Below are positions 59,613-60,172 of a stretch of DNA of 60,172 nt, in pieces. The translations under genes and the position numbers were made by a program. The notes under the pieces are model-generated. The model ran no database searches, was not told where the DNA came from, and saw only the letters and a program-made list of their open reading frames with translations. Every line of letters begins with the position of its first letter. Within the stretch, counting starts at the first letter, position 1. Source of the stretch: an uncultured Campylobacter sp. (GTDB taxonomy: Bacteria > Campylobacterota > Campylobacteria > Campylobacterales > Campylobacteraceae); NCBI RefSeq assembly GCF_938045345.1, contig NZ_CALIMS010000049.1:1-60172 (forward strand). The letters are read 5' to 3'.

Positions 59613-60172
59613 TTGTCATAATCCTTCAGTATAAATGATATATATATATATACAATAAGCTCATGCAAAGCATTGACAAATAGGCAAGAAGTCAATAAAG
59701 ATATAAAGGCAATAAATAAATTATGATTTGTCAATATAGCTTTTCTTAAAATATAAATTATAAAAGTACAAAACAAAATATAACCAATAACACCGAATTC
59801 AGAAAATACTTGTAGAAAAAGATTGTGTTGTTCTAACGCCAAATTCATATGCTCTAAAGCATTTAAATGCAATAAGTACTCTGAATCAAGAATTAAATTT
59901 TTGCCATTAAAATATCCTATACCAAAACCATAATTATCAAAACCCATATTAGCATATGCAACATGTAACTGATACCTAAGAGACGAAAAATCATCTATTA
60001 AAATTTTATTATCTATATCCAAAATGCGGTCCACCCCAAGTATCAAAAACGGATATAGAAATATAAATAAAATATATAGACATCCAAAATAAACACTTAC
60101 TCGTTTGTTTATCTTCGAGATTATAGACAAAAATATAAATAAGAATAAGGATATTATAAAGCTCCTATTAGC
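59609..60172 (-). CDS. Wzy/O-antigen ligase-type membrane protein, partial
   Basis: The frame is open to the right edge of the window, so the N-terminal part is missing; about 187 residues are visible. It begins with NRSFIISLFLFIF, similar to the SR-type segment of WaaL/Wzy proteins. A periplasmic loop follows with the family pattern (GFGIGYF ... LEQHNLFLQVFSEFGVIGYILF), and three C-terminal helices close it. It would polymerise or ligate the polysaccharide repeat units. Low G+C. It overlaps the next gene by 4 bp. An internal TTG at 60130 is not taken as the start because the frame continues with family-like residues upstream of it. Confidence 0.82.
   Translation of the reverse strand, partial: ANRSFIISLFLFIFLSIISKINKRVSVYFGCLYILFIFLYPFLILGVDRILDIDNKILIDDFSSLRYQLHVAYANMGFDNYGFGIGYFNGKNLILDSEYLLHLNALEHMNLALEQHNLFLQVFSEFGVIGYILFCTFIIYILRKAILTNHNLFIAFISLLTSCLFVNALHELIVYIYISFILKDYDK

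Overview
The window looks like chromosomal DNA from a Campylobacter species of fairly high G+C (roughly mid-40s % by eye), most likely one of the oral, hydrogen/formate-using species close to C. gracilis, C. rectus or C. showae. The evidence is the gene content and order: lgt-frdC-frdA-frdB; HIT-trpC-TPR-YkgJ-trmN6; mobB-fbp; gltX2-yggT-slt; exbB-exbD-tonB beside a TonB-dependent receptor. All of these follow the C. jejuni arrangement as I remember it. Many starts are TTG or GTG, and genes are often joined by 1-14 bp overlaps.

Layout. 1-4.2 kb: the end of a membrane-protein gene, then frdCAB (anaerobic fumarate respiration) with a clear terminator. 4.2-15.8 kb: minus-strand housekeeping block (lgt, a TorD-like protein, Y-family polymerase, ribBA, WG-repeat protein, HIT protein, trpC, TPR protein, YkgJ-type protein, trmN6, flavin disulfide reductase). 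16.2-20.1 kb: iron/heme uptake, with tonB-exbD-exbB divergent from an outer-membrane receptor. 20.5-23.2 kb: creD-like and tsaD. 23.2-24.4 kb: three small AT-richer unknown genes. 24.7-26.6 kb: queC and ybeY, divergent. 26.8-30.7 kb: an AT-rich island with a large RTX/von Willebrand protein carrying a possible permuted NlpC/P60-type hydrolase head, preceded by two small membrane-anchored proteins. 30.8-37.3 kb: priA, a pseudopilin, psd, a phosphoesterase, a Crp/Fnr regulator, mscL. 37.4-47.6 kb: gltX2-yggT-slt, small genes, mobB-fbp, a LysE-type exporter, dapE. 48.7-53.0 kb: ogt, a RusA-like two-domain protein, an M23 peptidase, a SYLF protein. 53.3 kb: tRNA-Lys(CTT). 53.8 kb to the end: an exopolysaccharide locus (wzz, initiating sugar transferase, manC, two glycosyltransferases, a Wzy/ligase-type protein cut by the window edge).

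The most striking signal is not a gene. The hexamer RAATTY (AAATTT, AAATTC, GAATTT, GAATTC) is packed into arrays, about one copy per 20-45 bp. These arrays fill most of the gene-free stretches and also sit inside conserved genes (priA twice, queC, ybeY, trmN6, the RusA-like gene, the tail of the TPR protein, the partial gene at the left edge). There they encode Asn/Ser/Gln/Glu/Lys-rich linkers that interrupt or extend well-conserved folds while leaving the catalytic motifs intact. From memory, RAATTY is the site methylated by the Campylobacter methyltransferase CtsM, whose methylation marks DNA as acceptable for natural transformation. The arrays may therefore be expanded DNA-uptake marks that have invaded protein-coding sequence. 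That link is inference; the arrays themselves are directly visible.
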